From VXRN01 sp963664365 (GTDB taxonomy: Bacteria > Chloroflexota > Dehalococcoidia > Lucifugimonadales > UBA1123): a stretch of 64,000 bases of DNA. Shown here in pieces: positions 23,101 to 35,206 of this stretch (positions within the stretch are counted from its first letter, which is position 1; each line of letters starts with the position of its first letter). A model generated the notes under the pieces. The model searched no databases. It was not told the origin of the DNA and saw nothing but the letters and a program-made list of their open reading frames with translations. The translations under genes and the position numbers were made by a program. The DNA is taken from NCBI GenBank assembly GCA_963664365.1, contig OY761144.1, forward strand, positions 2,108,001 through 2,172,000, given 5' to 3'.

Positions 23101-24678
23101 ATTGATCTTGTACGGCCTGTCGCTGTCGTACATCGGAAGCTCGAGGATTCGGTAGCCATGCAGTTCCGGCAACCCCTCCTCCCAGTGCTCCTTGAGAATC
23201 ACGGAGTTTCGGGGGACGTTCTCTCGAATCCACTCCGATCCCCTTACCGCCGGGTGTTCGGAGGCATAGACGCTCATGTACGCGAGCGTGTAGAAGACCG
23301 TCACCAATGCGCCCACAACTCCGACAGCGATAACAGCCGGTACAAGGGCCTTCCGCGCCCGCGAGCCAAGCCCCGAAACGAGCTCCCAGCCGTCGAACAT
23401 CATCCGACTTCCGAGCAGAAGGAGCGCGGGCGTTATCGGAAGCATGTAGCGGAGGAACTTCACCTCGAACGCGCCGGTGATGAAGAAGTACGGCGCGACC
23501 CACGAGAGCAGCAGCGCGTCGACCCGCGTCTCCGGTCTTCGCGCCGGTATGCTTGCGAGAATCGCCGCGACAGCGATGAACGACGCTGCTACGATTCCCA
23601 TGGTGCTGGTCGTCATCAGAAGTACGCCCACCGGAAGGCCGAAGCCGACGACCAGGTAGGCGATTGCCCACGGAAGCCTGAGACCGCGAACGGCGGCGTA
23701 GATCATCCCGCCGAACGCCACGATGCCGACGGGCCAGCCGAGGCCCCAAGTCACCATCTGGCGTATCTGGTATATGTACGGCGTGGTATCGACGTACTGC
23801 CGAGTGTAGGGGTAATCGCGGATTCTCCTCACCATCTCCGACTGCTCGACCACGTCCCCGTAGAAACGTGCCCAGTCCAGAATCGCGTATGGCTGCGTTA
23901 TGATGAAAGCCGCTATTATCGCCAGACCTCCGAAGGCGGCGCCCTTGATCGCGTCCAAAATCCTGTCCAGCAGCATCGGGCGGCCGGAGTCGTCGGACGG
24001 CGCCAGTCCAAAGGCGTATATGAAGTGGGCCACGAAATATGCGGCCAGCATCGGCGCGACACTTACCTTAGTGGCGAGGGCGAGTCCCAAGAACAATCCG
24101 GCGATCACGGAGTCCTTCGTCCGTCCGCGCCGCGCGACCCTGACCAGGAAGAACAGGGCGGCCGTGGCGAGCAGCGCGAGGAAGGTATCGACGGCGAAGA
24201 AGTGGCTAAGCTGGACGTGGAGCACGGCCAGTGCGACCATCGAGGCGGCCAGCAGCCCCGAACGACGCGACCAGATCGAGGCTCCCAGAAGGTAAACGAG
24301 GGCGACCGCGCCGACGTCGGCCAGCGCGGACATCACCCTGCCAGGAATTCGCATGTCGTGGGCGTCCAACCCCGGCGCGAACGCGGTCAGAAACTCGACG
24401 CCCTTGAGCAGGTAGAGCGGAAAGCTGCCATAGGCGAACCAGCGCGGATTCCACGGACTGGCCTCGGCGTCGAGCAGGACGGAAAGATCGCTCAGCGGCG
24501 GAGGCGATAGCTCGGCGACTTTCCACAGTATCGCCCGCTCGTCGGGATGGGGAGTCCAGGAGAATCCCGCGTCCCAGTTCACGCCGTAGATGCGCAGCGC
24601 GAGAGCGGCGACGAGGATGACCGCTAGGCCGATTAAGGCGATTCTCGGATTTATGGCCGGCTTCCGCTGAGCCTTCAT
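20191..24678 (-). CDS. Giant membrane glycosyltransferase: GT39-like half fused to Chlor_Arch_YYY (DUF2298) half
   Basis: 1495-residue polytopic membrane protein. Residues about 1-640 look like a GT39/PMT-type transferase using lipid-phosphate sugars: an early extracytoplasmic acidic site (GFSWTPHPDERAILW), many membrane spans and a luminal domain. From about 690 to the end it matches DUF2298, with the eponymous aromatic motif GGGYINYYYWGQFLLA, FPFFTFLFADPHAHMLALPF and GVEATTNTTALWQF. It presumably glycosylates surface or lipid molecules at the cell envelope. Its start overlaps the stop of the HAD gene by four bases. The converging SDR stop overlaps its end by seven bases. Confidence 0.9.
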   Translation of the reverse strand: MKAQRKPAINPRIALIGLAVILVAALALRIYGVNWDAGFSWTPHPDERAILWKVAELSPPPLSDLSVLLDAEASPWNPRWFAYGSFPLYLLKGVEFLTAFAPGLDAHDMRIPGRVMSALADVGAVALVYLLGASIWSRRSGLLAASMVALAVLHVQLSHFFAVDTFLALLATAALFFLVRVARRGRTKDSVIAGLFLGLALATKVSVAPMLAAYFVAHFIYAFGLAPSDDSGRPMLLDRILDAIKGAAFGGLAIIAAFIITQPYAILDWARFYGDVVEQSEMVRRIRDYPYTRQYVDTTPYIYQIRQMVTWGLGWPVGIVAFGGMIYAAVRGLRLPWAIAYLVVGFGLPVGVLLMTTSTMGIVAASFIAVAAILASIPARRPETRVDALLLSWVAPYFFITGAFEVKFLRYMLPITPALLLLGSRMMFDGWELVSGLGSRARKALVPAVIAVGVVGALVTVFYTLAYMSVYASEHPAVRGSEWIRENVPRNSVILKEHWEEGLPELHGYRILELPMYDSDRPYKINQISDLLARADVFTLYSNRLYGTVPRLEERYPVSREYYKLLFGGRLGYELAAHFTSYPSLFGVALVDDTFGRPRLPTPAGAEPSDSDIELGYADESFTVYDHPKVLIFRNVSRLDAGTISDRILSAAGGFPSDRPTPTPEERPEEGRRLMLTPGQAAAQRAGGTWSEIIDADGWPGRMPIVAWLIVAQGIGILAFPLAFVVFRPLADKGWLLAKGLGLLLVGLVTWLLASIEVVAFTRLGVAFGVFALFAVSAVALALNRESILRFLKERWKTVAVAELVFLIAFFAFALVRMANPDLWHPYRGGEKPMDMAYLNAVLKSSYMPPYDPWFGGGYINYYYWGQFLLAMLIHASGIVPDIAVNLAIPLFFAMTVAFGYSIVYNLASSSKSLGALSPALAGICGGLFVAVLGNLDGAIQVLQAAWRAVTEAVPFGEFDFWRSSRMMGPDPPGNEITEFPFFTFLFADPHAHMLALPFTLLSVGAAASVVLGMARPGALESAWNPAQICRIAALGLVVGSLRLLNTWDYPTYLLLAMGAVALGEYIAQGGLSLSMLFRAGVKSALVFAVGYIAFLPYHLNYEAFFTGVEATTNTTALWQFLAIHGLFVFIIGSFCVWELRSVFARAWGNVNRMAVLSDEPGRSSAVVERLQFGVGTLIALIVGLVLVGYALTALTSGFNWSTVLVMGMFIALTIAVGMRALGAGGRGVAAPAFVCLMALAALCVVVGLDFVRVQGDIDRMNSVFKFYLQVWALLALASAYMLWRILGAGMFSGARRWTFRYLWAAVLAALVIGSAVYPVMGTQDRLRDRFDGNVTPLTLDGLAFVPGSVYRDANGRIDIERDFDGIRWLRENVQGSPVALEANTPTYRWGGRVSIHTGLPSVVGWKWHQEQQRWGYREMVGARIRDVDYIYSTSDVSRALSLLDRYDVKYIYLGQVERLYYPADGIAKFEAGLAPHLKTVFETDHVTIYEVLAY

Positions 24679-25484
24679 CCGATCAGCCCCCGTTCCAGCA
24701 GGCCGTCTAGGACCTGCGCGACGCCGTCATCTTCCATGGAGGGAGCGACCACGTCGGCCACTTCCAGAACCTGCGGCACAGACCCGTCCACGGCGACCGA
24801 CATTCCCGCCCATTTCAGCATGTGAACGTCGTTGTATCCGTTTCCGAACGCGACGGTCTCCTCCCGACGTATGCCGAGATGGGCGCAGAGCCATTCGAGC
24901 GCCTTGTGCTTGCCGCCGTCGGGATGGAGTATTTCGCAGTAGTACGGCAGCGACCGGGTCACGTACACTTGGCCGTTCAATCGGAACTTCAGATACGACT
25001 CCAAGCTCTCGATGACATCGTTCTCACCCTTCACGACCAGCCTGGTCATTGGACTGGTGACGAACGCATCCGGATCGACGACGCGCACGGCCACCCCCGT
25101 CCTCTCCCCGTATGCGCGCGCCCAGTCGGTCATCCGGAGCGCGACAATGTCGTTCGAGACATAGCCGAGCACGTCCAAGCCGTCATCCGAAGGAATCTCG
25201 TCCAGCGCGAGTCGGGTCATATCAGGAGTCAGGGGAACGTGCCACAGCGCCTCTCCCGTCGCGCCGTATGCGACGTGCGCGCCTTGAAACGATACGATAG
25301 GCGCGTTCAGGCCGAGTTCCGAGGCCGCGCGGTCCGCGCTCAGGAAGCTCCGTCCGGTGGCGAGCGTCACCACCGCGCCCGCCTGCTCGACTCTTCGGAC
25401 GGTCTCTAAGGTTCGTCGAGACATCGGACGTTCGATACTGCGGATCGTCCCGTCAACGTCCAGGGCTATCAGCTTGAATCCCAA
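24675..25484 (-). CDS. HAD hydrolase, Cof subfamily
   Basis: 269-aa phosphatase, probably acting on small sugar or nucleotide phosphates. All HAD motifs are visible: DVDGT (9-13), ATGRS (42-46), the K in DGGKHKALEWL and GNGYNDVHML (about 214-223), with a C2-type cap of about 90 residues between. It is translationally coupled to the giant glycosyltransferase by an ATGA overlap, so a role in the same sugar pathway is possible but unproven. Confidence 0.92.
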   Translation of the reverse strand: MGFKLIALDVDGTIRSIERPMSRRTLETVRRVEQAGAVVTLATGRSFLSADRAASELGLNAPIVSFQGAHVAYGATGEALWHVPLTPDMTRLALDEIPSDDGLDVLGYVSNDIVALRMTDWARAYGERTGVAVRVVDPDAFVTSPMTRLVVKGENDVIESLESYLKFRLNGQVYVTRSLPYYCEILHPDGGKHKALEWLCAHLGIRREETVAFGNGYNDVHMLKWAGMSVAVDGSVPQVLEVADVVAPSMEDDGVAQVLDGLLERGLIG

Positions 25485-25564
25485 GTGGTTCAGTCCCCTT
25501 CAAGTGAGTCGTTCTGTGGTAGCATATACTCAGTTGCATCCCAAAGGCGAACTGAGTGAAGGGT

Positions 25565-25657
25565 ATGCCGCCGTTTTCACCGCGAAGACTCTTATGGACG
25601 ATAATCATCCCGCTGGTGATTGTAGTCCTGTTCATCGCGTTCCGCGACGGGCCTTAG
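25565..25657 (+). CDS. Putative 30-aa single-span membrane peptide
   Basis: Small ORF beginning MPPFSPRRLLWTII and ending VVLFIAFRDGP. A basic N-terminal stretch precedes about 17 hydrophobic residues and a short charged tail, the layout of a single-pass inner-membrane peptide with its N-terminus in the cytoplasm. GAAGGG lies just before the ATG. It sits in the otherwise empty gap between two divergent-to-convergent minus-strand genes and would be transcribed against both. Homologues are not known to me. Confidence 0.4.
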   Translation: MPPFSPRRLLWTIIIPLVIVVLFIAFRDGP

Positions 25658-25676
25658 CCGGGCGGCGCGCCGATTC

Positions 25677-26756
25677 CTAGCTGACGGAAGCCTCAGCCGC
25701 CAATGACGACGTGACTCTCCTCCGCTGGCTTTTGATCCAGGTCTTCAGCGCCGCGTTGGAGTTGACCATTGGTAGCGACAGCGCGATCATTCTGTAAACC
25801 CAAGCTCTTGACACTCTGGAGCGCGCTTTGGGGTCGAGCCAGTTGGGACTGCGGGCCAGCGCTTCCAGGGTTGCGAGTCCTATGATCAACGGCCATGCGA
25901 CCGCGAGACGGAGACGCGCGCACTGCCCTGGAATGGCCATCAGGTAGGCTTCAGCCGCGTCGAAATGCTCCAAGGCGATCTCCAGTCCCCTGAGGAGCGC
26001 GGGGCGCGCGTCGGGCGCGTTGTCGGCGTCCAGCAGGTCGCGCGGGGTCAGGCCGACATCTTGAAGCCATTCCTGCGGGATGTAGCATCGCCCTATCCTC
26101 AAGTCGGTGGGAACGTCCCGCAGCACGTTGGTCATCTGGAGTCCCTTGCCGAACCGCACCCCAAGTTCCGCCATCGCATCACGGTCCCAGCGGACGAGAG
26201 GGGGCGTGTGGCGCATGGACACATCCGTCCAGAACTCACCGACGCATCCGGCGACCATGTAAGTGTACTCGTCCAATTCCTCGGCGGTTTCCAGCGCGCC
26301 GACTTCTCCCCTGCTCTCAAGTGGAAACCGGGTCAGATCGTATTCCATTCCCTCGGTAAGGCGTACCACGATGTCGCGGACCAAGTCCCAGTCCGGCAAC
26401 GGTATGGTTCGCATGTCGTACACAAGCTCAGCGACGTCGCCCAGCAGGTCGCGTTCGTCCGTGGAGGCCTGGGCGCTCATCATGGACATTTCGACTGCGC
26501 CGAATCCGGTCCCATTCTGGATTGAGTTCCGCAGCGCGCGCAGAACCTCAAGTCGGCCCGGTGAGTGTACGGCGCGGGTATCGGCGATGATGTCGGCGGC
26601 CCTGGCGAGGAGATAAGCCGCGCCGACCGGTCGGCGCATGTCCGGCGGCAGGATGCGCATCGTCAGGTAGAACGACCTGGAGACCCGCTTCAGCAGTTCC
26701 AGCATCGGGCCGTCGGATACCGCGCGGCGATGGCGTCTGGTCGCGTCTGACCTCAT
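25677..26756 (-). CDS. Squalene/phytoene synthase family protein
   Basis: Head-to-head condensation of two prenyl diphosphates (farnesyl or geranylgeranyl). The 359 residues include SRSFYLTMRILP (27-37), the first Asp motif D55-IIA-D59 (ARAADIIADT), YTYMVAGCVGEFWT (about 164-177) and the second Asp motif D214-VPT-D218 in QMTNVLRDVPTDLRIGRCYIP. The retained DVPTDLRIGRCY resembles farnesyl-diphosphate farnesyltransferase more than CrtB, but the product is not certain. No cyclase or desaturase is adjacent. With the polyprenyl synthase and nucleosidase at 13.6-15.5 kb it suggests squalene or hopanoid-type synthesis. Confidence 0.9.
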   Translation of the reverse strand: MRSDATRRHRRAVSDGPMLELLKRVSRSFYLTMRILPPDMRRPVGAAYLLARAADIIADTRAVHSPGRLEVLRALRNSIQNGTGFGAVEMSMMSAQASTDERDLLGDVAELVYDMRTIPLPDWDLVRDIVVRLTEGMEYDLTRFPLESRGEVGALETAEELDEYTYMVAGCVGEFWTDVSMRHTPPLVRWDRDAMAELGVRFGKGLQMTNVLRDVPTDLRIGRCYIPQEWLQDVGLTPRDLLDADNAPDARPALLRGLEIALEHFDAAEAYLMAIPGQCARLRLAVAWPLIIGLATLEALARSPNWLDPKARSRVSRAWVYRMIALSLPMVNSNAALKTWIKSQRRRVTSSLAAEASVS

Positions 26757-26942
26757 GCTCTCGGCACGTCCGCCGTGGAGAAGCGTTTAGTGTTGGGCAA
26801 CGCAAAGCGATATTGCAAAGGGCGCCTCCGCCGTAAGTTCGGGGCGAGTGTAGCAAGCTGGTTGTGAGTGGTCAAGAAAAGCGGGCGACTTAAATCCACC
26901 ACCTAGATGCTGGATGTCCGCGCCCTTCGTTTTGGCTCCCTC

Positions 26943-26971
26943 TTGTACACTATCCCGCGTACCTTTATACT
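26943..26971 (+). promoter_or_regulatory. Promoter of the 124-aa membrane protein, within an inverted repeat
   Basis: TTGTAC (26943-26948), 17 bases, TATACT (26966-26971). A 7-bp inverted repeat GTACACT (26945-26951) / AGTGTAC (26980-26986) spans the promoter, a possible regulator site. Confidence 0.45.
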
Positions 26972-27016
26972 CGACAGGGAGTGTACGGTATGAGTGAGAC
27001 AAGTTGAGATTGCCGG

Positions 27017-27391
27017 ATGCAGTTGCCGAGAGCGAATGAAGCGTGGTATCTCATCATTTTCTTCATTCTAACGATTGGCGGCCTGATATTGATACTATTC
27101 AATGAGATTGGTGAGGTAACGGACGATAGCTGGGTATCCACCCTAGAGAACATCGAATTCGGAATGGGATGGGTAGTCATCGTTGCAGGCGCGTTCGCAT
27201 ATACCGGGATGGAGGGTTTCAATATGCTGGCAGAGAGATACGCCCGGAGACAACGTGAGGAGGGCCGTCTGGAAGGCCGTCAGGAAGTTCTGGACATCCT
27301 AGATAGGATTCCAGCCGACAAACGCTCGGAAGAACTCGAGGCAATCATCGGGGACGTTCGAAAGAGTATCAATCGAGAGACAACCCCCTAG
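27017..27391 (+). CDS. Small two-span membrane protein with charged helical tail
   Basis: 124 residues: membrane spans at about 9-28 (WYLIIFFILTIGGLILILF) and 48-66 (MGWVVIVAGAFAYTGMEGF), then a charged helix (LAERYARRQREEGRLEGRQEVLDILDRIP). The same layout, two spans then an Arg/Glu-rich coiled segment, recurs at 61458-61904. I do not recognise a function. It ends six bases from the convergent metH stop. Confidence 0.75.
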   Translation: MQLPRANEAWYLIIFFILTIGGLILILFNEIGEVTDDSWVSTLENIEFGMGWVVIVAGAFAYTGMEGFNMLAERYARRQREEGRLEGRQEVLDILDRIPADKRSEELEAIIGDVRKSINRETTP

Positions 27392-27397
27392 CCCCCT

Positions 27398-31099
<3,702 letters not shown>

Positions 31100-31253
31100 A
31101 GGATCTCGTCTCGATTGCGGCCACGTTAGACTATTGTAAAGGAGCGCAGTCTCGGGTCGATAGTGGGCGGTGGTCGGCTGTTCAGCGCGTTGGTATAATC
31201 CGGTCACTTCAGCGTCGCACCTGCTCAACTGGTAGGTCAGTCAAGCGATCCGC

Positions 31254-33050
31254 CTACGTCCGCCTGAACTCTCGCTCAAGCTGGCCGGAGCTCATGTGAA
31301 TCATCGTCGGGCGGCCGTGCGGGCAGGTGTGGGGCTGGACGCAGCGTTCGAGTTGGCGGACTAGCTCGCTCATCTCGTCGCGGCTGAGCGACTTGCCCGC
31401 CCTGATCGCACCGTGACAGGCGATGGAGTACGCGGCGCGGTCCTCCCAAGTCTCGAATCCGCCGCCATCGACCATCAGATCGAGCACGTCAACCAGAGCC
31501 TTGGACTGGTCGGAGTCCTGGACCAGCGCAGGTACTCCCCTTACCAGCGCCGAGCTTTCGCCGAAGGTCTCCAGCATGAAGCCCATGCCCGATATGACCT
31601 CGGACTGAGTGCGAATAAGCTCCATCTTGCCCTCGTCCAACTCCACGACGGCGGGTTCCAACAGACTCTGCACCTCCGGGCTCGCGGCGGCAAACAGGGA
31701 CTTGACCTTCTCGAACATTACTCGCTCGTGAGCGGCGTGCTGGTCGATCATGTAAACGCCGTCCGGACCTTCGGCCACGACGTAAGTGTTTTGCACCTGG
31801 CCCAGGACTCGGAGAATAGGCAGGGTGTCCCTTGAGGTGGGAAGCGCGGCCGGTTCGGAAGGCTCTGAAGGCGCGTCATGCGGACTGAACAGCCCATCGA
31901 AAGCGGCGCCTGTACTCTGCCCGCCATGGCCGGACGGCTGCTGGCGCGCGCCCGCGAACGGGACAGTGGGCCAGAAGGCGGGCGGAGCGGTTCCCGACGG
32001 CGGCGCGTGGTGAGCCGATGGCGTGACACCCCTGCTGCTGACCTCCGGCACAGGCGAATGCTCGGTGAGCGTCGCGCGAACGGCCCTCTGGAGTCCGGCG
32101 AATACCTGGTTCTGCCTTCTGAGCCTGATCTCGGTCTTCGAAGGGTGGGCGTTCACATCCACGTCCTGATGCGGCACGGCTAGGTGAACGACGGCGATCG
32201 GGTATCGCCTTTCCGCCATGAAGCCGTGGTACGACTGCTCGATGGCGTAGGACAGCGAGCGGTCCTGTATCCACCGCTTGTTGACGAACAGGCTGATGTA
32301 GGTCCGGTTGGCGCGGTCCATGGACGGCGCGCCGATGAGACCGGACACCGAGGGAGCATCCCGATCTTCCGAGTCCGGCGTAAGGGCCAGCATGGAGGTC
32401 GCGATCTCTCGACCGTACACCGCCGCGACAGCCTCGCGCAGGTCGCCGGAGCCGGGACTGGCGAACGTCCTTCCTCGGTCCGGCTTCAGCTCGAACGCGA
32501 CCTCGGGGCACGCCAGGGCGTAGTGGGTCACGACCGACTGGATGCGGGACATCTCGGACGCGGCTGAGCGTAGGAACTTGCGGCGGGCGGGGAAGTTGCG
32601 GAACAGGTTCTGCACCGTCGCAGTGGTTCCGACGGGCGCGCCGATAGTCGTCAGGGACCTCACCTCCCCGTCCTCGACTTCGATGCGAGCGCCGGAGTCT
32701 TCCCCGACGGAACGTGTCCGCATCTCGACGTGAGCCACCGCCGCAATGCTGGGCAGAGCTTCGCCGCGAAAGCCGAGTGTGGCGACGGCCTCGAGGTCTT
32801 CGACTTCGGACAGCTTGCTGGTGGCGAACCGCTGGAAGGCAAGCTCTACCTCGTCGGCGGGTATCCCGATGCCGTTGTCGGTGACCCGGATGTAGCCGAC
32901 ACCGCCGCCTCTGACCTCGATCCAAACCCTCGTCGCGCCGGCGTCGAGGGCGTTCTCGACAAGTTCCTTGACCGCCGATGAAGGCCGTTCGATCACCTCG
33001 CCCGCGGCGATTCTGGAAGATACGTCGGATCTAAGCAGTCGAACGGGCAT
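31254..33050 (-). CDS. mutL: DNA mismatch repair protein MutL with endonuclease motif
   Basis: 598 residues. The N-terminal GHKL ATPase (1-330) has all signatures: IAAGEVIERPSSAVKELVENALDAGA (14-39), DNGIG (58-62), TLGFRGEAL (91-99). A disordered linker (about 330-410) leads to the dimerisation/nuclease domain with DQHA-x2-E-x4-E (436-447), SCHGAIRAGKSL and CPHGRPT near the end, so it should nick DNA itself, as expected for bacteria lacking MutH. It starts four bases after the stop of the HAD gene, so the two are in one operon. No mutS is in the window. Confidence 0.97.
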   Translation of the reverse strand: MPVRLLRSDVSSRIAAGEVIERPSSAVKELVENALDAGATRVWIEVRGGGVGYIRVTDNGIGIPADEVELAFQRFATSKLSEVEDLEAVATLGFRGEALPSIAAVAHVEMRTRSVGEDSGARIEVEDGEVRSLTTIGAPVGTTATVQNLFRNFPARRKFLRSAASEMSRIQSVVTHYALACPEVAFELKPDRGRTFASPGSGDLREAVAAVYGREIATSMLALTPDSEDRDAPSVSGLIGAPSMDRANRTYISLFVNKRWIQDRSLSYAIEQSYHGFMAERRYPIAVVHLAVPHQDVDVNAHPSKTEIRLRRQNQVFAGLQRAVRATLTEHSPVPEVSSRGVTPSAHHAPPSGTAPPAFWPTVPFAGARQQPSGHGGQSTGAAFDGLFSPHDAPSEPSEPAALPTSRDTLPILRVLGQVQNTYVVAEGPDGVYMIDQHAAHERVMFEKVKSLFAAASPEVQSLLEPAVVELDEGKMELIRTQSEVISGMGFMLETFGESSALVRGVPALVQDSDQSKALVDVLDLMVDGGGFETWEDRAAYSIACHGAIRAGKSLSRDEMSELVRQLERCVQPHTCPHGRPTMIHMSSGQLEREFRRT

Positions 33051-33054
33051 CGGT

Positions 33055-33495
33055 CTAACCTGGACGCTGGCCGCGCGCAGGGCGGTAGCCGTCTCTTTCA
33101 GAAGTTCCGCCGCTGACGAAGTCCTTGATTATCGAGTAGATGTGGTCCATCTCGTCATCGTCCTGGGATCGGAAGTAATACGGATTCACAAACACGCCGC
33201 CGAAGGTATCGACGATTTGGGGGTAGTCGTCGATCACGAAGTCAGGCCAGTGCGGGACTTTCAGAAGCTCCAGCCCATTTACGAAGTCGTAGATCGGCTT
33301 CTTATAGACGCCGGATACCAGGTCCTGAAGGTTGTGGCGCTCGACGTCCGCCGTCCGGTCGCCGACGCCGGACCAGATGAACACCTGGTGCCCGTCGTCG
33401 ATCAGCTTCTCGAAGGTCTGCCTTGTCTTAGGCCTCAGACTGCCGTCCATTGCCAGCAAGGTATAGTCAACGTCGAAGAATATCTTGAGTCCCAA
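33055..33495 (-). CDS. Small HAD-like hydrolase upstream of mutL
   Basis: 146-aa HAD-fold protein. Motif I FFDVDYTLLAMDGSLRP has the nucleophile Asp and DYT in place of DGT, motif II is IWSGVG, and a C-terminal DFVIDDYPQIVD gives the acidic metal pair. The start is TTG (33495-33493) with AAAGGA upstream; the ORF can be read to 33687, but that stretch overlaps a divergent gene and lacks family similarity. The substrate is unknown. It is coupled to mutL. Confidence 0.8.
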   Translation of the reverse strand: MGLKIFFDVDYTLLAMDGSLRPKTRQTFEKLIDDGHQVFIWSGVGDRTADVERHNLQDLVSGVYKKPIYDFVNGLELLKVPHWPDFVIDDYPQIVDTFGGVFVNPYYFRSQDDDEMDHIYSIIKDFVSGGTSERDGYRPARGQRPG

Positions 33496-33603
33496 GTTCG
33501 ATCCTTTGGTAGAGTTATACGTGACTACTATCTTACCATCGGGAGGTGTATGATAGAACCAAGAAGACAAGGCTGAGCACAGCCACATGGGGACTTTCAG
33601 GAA

Positions 33604-33963
33604 ATGCTGACTCAAGAGCATGTACAGACAGCCGAGGAGTTTCTCGAGGATGCGGATCGCGAGCTCGCCGCCGGAGACACTCTGCAAGGGTCAGAGAAGA
33701 TGTGGGGCGCAGCATCCCACGCGATCATTGCCGTAGCGCAATCACGAGGCTGGCAGTTTGGAACGCACCGGGTGATGATAAACGCCGCGCGTCGGATAGC
33801 GAACGAGATGGACGACGACGGCTTAAGGGCCGGATTGATGGCGGCGCAGCACTTCCACGCCAATTTCTATCACGGCTTCATGTTCATTGAGGATGAAGAC
33901 TTCGAGCCCAACGCCCAACTGGTTCGCCGCTTCGTAGCGCGGATGCTGGAGTTGGCGCGGTGA
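33604..33963 (+). CDS. PaREP1/HEPN-like small helical protein
   Basis: 119 residues. AEEFLEDADRELAAGDTLQGSEKMWGAASHAIIAVAQSRGW (about 10-50) matches the PaREP1/HEPN-like pattern in which two helices carry GD-x2-Q-x-SEK-x-WGA. HEPN relatives are RNases or pair with nucleotidyltransferases, but no partner gene is adjacent and the R-x4-H RNase motif is not evident. Its role is unknown. It diverges from the HAD-mutL operon, sharing the 33496-33603 promoter region. Confidence 0.75.
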   Translation: MLTQEHVQTAEEFLEDADRELAAGDTLQGSEKMWGAASHAIIAVAQSRGWQFGTHRVMINAARRIANEMDDDGLRAGLMAAQHFHANFYHGFMFIEDEDFEPNAQLVRRFVARMLELAR

Positions 33964-33984
33964 ACGATTTGACCAAACCCTCGC

Positions 33985-34659
33985 CTATCCCCCGGCCCAA
34001 GATATGCCGTTCAGCACGATCTTTTGGAACTCGGCGGTCTCGAAGCTGAGGCCGTCGTGTCCCAGCAGGGTGACGAAGACCTTGCCGTCGCCGTAGCTGC
34101 GAGTCCAGCCGAGTGGGAAAGTACCACCGGGCACGCGGACGGCATCCTGCCCTCCTTGGTCGTTGATCCATTCCTCATGGTCGGCGCTGAGGAACACATC
34201 GTTGCCGTCCTGATAGTCTATGCCCATGTAGAGTTCGTCGTTGGTCTCGAAGTCCGACACTCCTTCGACACCTGGATGGCTGGGTTGGCTTACGTTCACG
34301 GTAAACTTGCCATAAGGCGGGTGAAAGCTCGTGCCCAATACCCATCCGCCGCCAGTGATCTGCTGGTACTCGGGCCAGGTCTCGGGAACGCAGCCCGATA
34401 TGTGGATGCACACGAAGCCGTTGCCCGATCTAATGTAGTCCTTCATGCCGGCCTGCTCGCCCTCAGTGAGGGTCAATTCTCTGACGCGCATAGTGTTGAA
34501 GACCAGAGCGTCGAAGCCGCTCATGCGCGCGGCGTCTGCCAAGATCGACGAGTCTTCGGTCACGGTCACCGTGTGGCCTGCCTCCACGAGGAACCTCGTC
34601 AGCGCCGGGGTGGACTCTTCATAGGGGTGAGCTCCGCCTGAGATTACGAGTAGGTCCAT
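33985..34659 (-). CDS. ThuA-like domain protein
   Basis: 224-aa cytosolic protein of the ThuA (trehalose utilisation) fold, related to class I glutamine amidotransferases. Family features: LLVISGGAHPYEESTPAL at the start, NTMRVREL, RSGNGFVCIHISGC (about 78-91) and the C-terminal PLGWTRSYGDGKVFVTLLGHD. The function of ThuA proteins is generally linked to sugar metabolism; no sugar transporter is adjacent. It is followed on the same strand by nothing closer than the DUF35/thiolase pair upstream. Confidence 0.9.
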   Translation of the reverse strand: MDLLVISGGAHPYEESTPALTRFLVEAGHTVTVTEDSSILADAARMSGFDALVFNTMRVRELTLTEGEQAGMKDYIRSGNGFVCIHISGCVPETWPEYQQITGGGWVLGTSFHPPYGKFTVNVSQPSHPGVEGVSDFETNDELYMGIDYQDGNDVFLSADHEEWINDQGGQDAVRVPGGTFPLGWTRSYGDGKVFVTLLGHDGLSFETAEFQKIVLNGISWAGG

Positions 34660-34696
34660 GTTCTGCCTCCTAGTAAGTCAACTCTTATTCGAAGCG

Positions 34697-35200
34697 CTAT
34701 ACCGGATACCGCCAGGGTTCGCCTTCCGGCGGCTCGTCCGTGAGGATGAATTGCGGTAGGGACAGCCCGTCCTCGGTGTCCAGGAACGCAACCCGGACGC
34801 GCCTGCCGATGGCGACATTCTCCTCGTCCTCCGGCAGCATATCCTGATTCAGAAGGTTGGCCGTGATTCGCAGACCGTCTCCCGGTCCCGGCTGTCCGCG
34901 CTGCTCGTCTAGCTCGACTAGCACGATTGGATACGGCGCCCACTCCCTGAACCCGGGCATGATGCTGTGGGCGATGATCTGGTAGCTGTAGATCGTCCCC
35001 TTTCCGATGACCTCGTTCCACTCCCAACTCATTGAGGCGCACCATGGGCACGCCGGCCCCGGCTCCCCTCGCAGCAGGTCGCAGTCGAGGCACTTCCTCA
35101 CGACGAGCTTGTGGTCGCGGGCGGCCTCGAAGTAGCCGAAGTACTCCGAGTCCTGCTCGGAGACGTTGAGCGGAAGCCCGTGATATTCGTAAACAGGCAT
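34697..35200 (-). CDS. DUF35 / OB-fold acyl-CoA-associated protein with zinc ribbon
   Basis: 167 residues: an N-terminal helix, a rubredoxin-like zinc ribbon (RKCLDCDLLRGEPGPACPWCAS, about 35-56) and an OB fold (GKGTIYSYQIIAHSIMPGF and following). Such proteins form complexes with thiolase-like enzymes and channel CoA substrates. The thiolase-like gene sits directly upstream with a six-base gap, which is the usual pairing. Confidence 0.9.
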   Translation of the reverse strand: MPVYEYHGLPLNVSEQDSEYFGYFEAARDHKLVVRKCLDCDLLRGEPGPACPWCASMSWEWNEVIGKGTIYSYQIIAHSIMPGFREWAPYPIVLVELDEQRGQPGPGDGLRITANLLNQDMLPEDEENVAIGRRVRVAFLDTEDGLSLPQFILTDEPPEGEPWRYPV

Positions 35201-35206
35201 GAGACC

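Noticed and set aside
19747..24510. Very long antisense ORFs (about 700 and 630 codons) opposite the giant glycosyltransferase
   Set aside because: They are the complementary frame of a GC-rich membrane-protein gene. Their products are low-complexity Arg/Gly/Asp/His-rich strings without motifs, while the minus-strand frame has clear domains.
31100..31253. Possible cobalamin riboswitch before metH
   Set aside because: The 150-base gap is too short for a full cobalamin aptamer, and no B12-box-like conserved core was found.
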